Source: Bin87 sp965220105 (GTDB lineage Bacteria > Chloroflexota > Dehalococcoidia > Lucifugimonadales > UBA3495). From it: a stretch of 64,000 nt of DNA. The position numbers and the translations under genes were made by a program. The stretch lies in the NCBI GenBank assembly GCA_965220105.1, contig OZ244811.1, positions 2,976,001 to 3,040,000 of the forward strand. Direction: 5' to 3'. The notes beneath the pieces are model-generated. The model was not told the DNA's origin. It searched no databases and saw only the letters and a list, made by a program, of their open reading frames with translations. This document shows positions 63,611 through 64,000 of this stretch, one piece after another (position 1 is the stretch's first letter; each line of letters starts with the position of its first letter).

Positions 63611-64000
63611 TCATCCCGCTGGCACGACCCGCACCCGGTGGTTGTTGCTGTCGGCGATGTAGATGGCGCCGTCGGCAGCGATGGCGCACCCGTGAGGACG
63701 ATCCAGGCCGGCTTCCGTAGCCGGACCGCCGTCGCCGTGTCCGCCCAACTGCCCGCCGGCAATGGTAGTGACAATGCCGCTTTGGGTGTCAATCTTGCGG
63801 ATGGCGTGGTTCTCGGTGTCCACGACGATTACGTTGCCGGCGGCGTCGCAGCGCAGCGCCTTGGGCGCGCCCCAGGTGGCGTGCAGGGCGAGGCCGCCGT
63901 CGCCGGTGTAGCCTCGTTCGGCGTCGGCGCCGGCCAGGGTGGCCATGATGCCGCCAGCGGTAACCACGCGCACGCCGTTGCCCTCGCGTTCGGCGATGTA
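63611..64000 (-). CDS. NHL-repeat beta-propeller protein (5' end outside window)
   Basis: At least 129 residues of C-terminal sequence: YIAEREGNGVRVVTAGGIMA, AGADAERGYTGDGGLALHAT, GNVIVVDTENHAIRKIDTQ and GAIYIADSNNHRVRVVPAG. These are tandem NHL repeats with the TIAG-GDGGPAT signature of teneurin-like/SMP-30-type propellers, generally protein- or ligand-binding scaffolds, often secreted. The start and any signal peptide are beyond the window. Confidence 0.85.
   Translation of the reverse strand, partial: YIAEREGNGVRVVTAGGIMATLAGADAERGYTGDGGLALHATWGAPKALRCDAAGNVIVVDTENHAIRKIDTQSGIVTTIAGGQLGGHGDGGPATEAGLDRPHGCAIAADGAIYIADSNNHRVRVVPAG

Overview
The window reads as a chromosome segment of a high-GC bacterium. 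The best guess is a Chloroflexota/Dehalococcoidia (SAR202-like) lineage. This is inferred from the gene content: a linked rpsB, tsf, pyrH, frr, uppS, cdsA, dxr, rseP block, a two-domain CaiB/BaiF CoA-transferase, amidohydrolase, luciferase-like oxidoreductase and CMD-type genes, a DUF5679 zinc ribbon, and FN3-type surface proteins. It was not tested by a search.

Layout. (1) 1-6.8 kb, minus strand: a compact translation, envelope and isoprenoid operon from rpsB to rseP, driven by a visible promoter at 6862-6891. An IS66-family element (6908-8336) sits just upstream of that promoter, with matching terminal repeats and a perfect 8-bp target duplication. (2) 8.4-13.4 kb: decayed fibronectin-III / Ig-like surface-protein genes with many frameshifts and at least one nonsense codon. 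(3) 13.5-17.3 kb: small genes (DUF5679, DUF2283 remnant, DUF2277, YkgJ-type cysteine cluster), ending in a 156-bp MITE. (4) 17.6-24.4 kb: a luciferase-like oxidoreductase with an ABC-type binding protein, an arylsulfotransferase-family protein, a GlcG/HbpS protein and an FMN alpha-hydroxy-acid oxidase, interrupted by IS630 and IS3 remnants. (5) 24.4-34.1 kb: an island of lower apparent GC. It carries an adenylation-carrier-thioester reductase (NRPS-like/CAR-like) protein flanked by two related methyltransferases (one truncated) and a kinase-like phosphotransferase, then a HigBA toxin-antitoxin pair whose toxin has a stop at codon 3. (6) 34.2-38.3 kb: a SNF2-family ATPase followed by a SWIM zinc-finger protein. 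(7) 38.4-49.8 kb: MFS transporters, an amidohydrolase, a two-subunit TPP decarboxylase of the sulfopyruvate/phosphonopyruvate type with a strong promoter, and a fused double family-III CoA-transferase. (8) 51.5-55.3 kb: a three-gene biotin-dependent acyl-CoA carboxylase operon with a near-consensus promoter and a hairpin next to the first start codon. (9) 56-64 kb: metallo-beta-lactamase-fold hydrolase, alpha/beta hydrolase, CMD protein, a second MITE, a sodium:solute symporter, an AlpA-like regulator with an IS256 remnant at its end, tRNA-Arg(CCU) and tRNA-Ala(CGC), and a partial NHL-repeat protein.

Overall theme. A conserved housekeeping block is followed by a plastic region full of broken transposases (IS66, IS630, IS3, IS701-like, IS256, IS21, ISAs1), short inverted-repeat elements and decayed genes. 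Intact catabolic genes for carboxylic acids, CoA thioesters and organosulfur-type substrates lie between them. The housekeeping genes are free of frameshifts, so the many frameshifts elsewhere look biological rather than like general sequencing error. The most promising undescribed systems are the A-T-reductase/methyltransferase/phosphotransferase cluster and the SNF2-SWIM pair.
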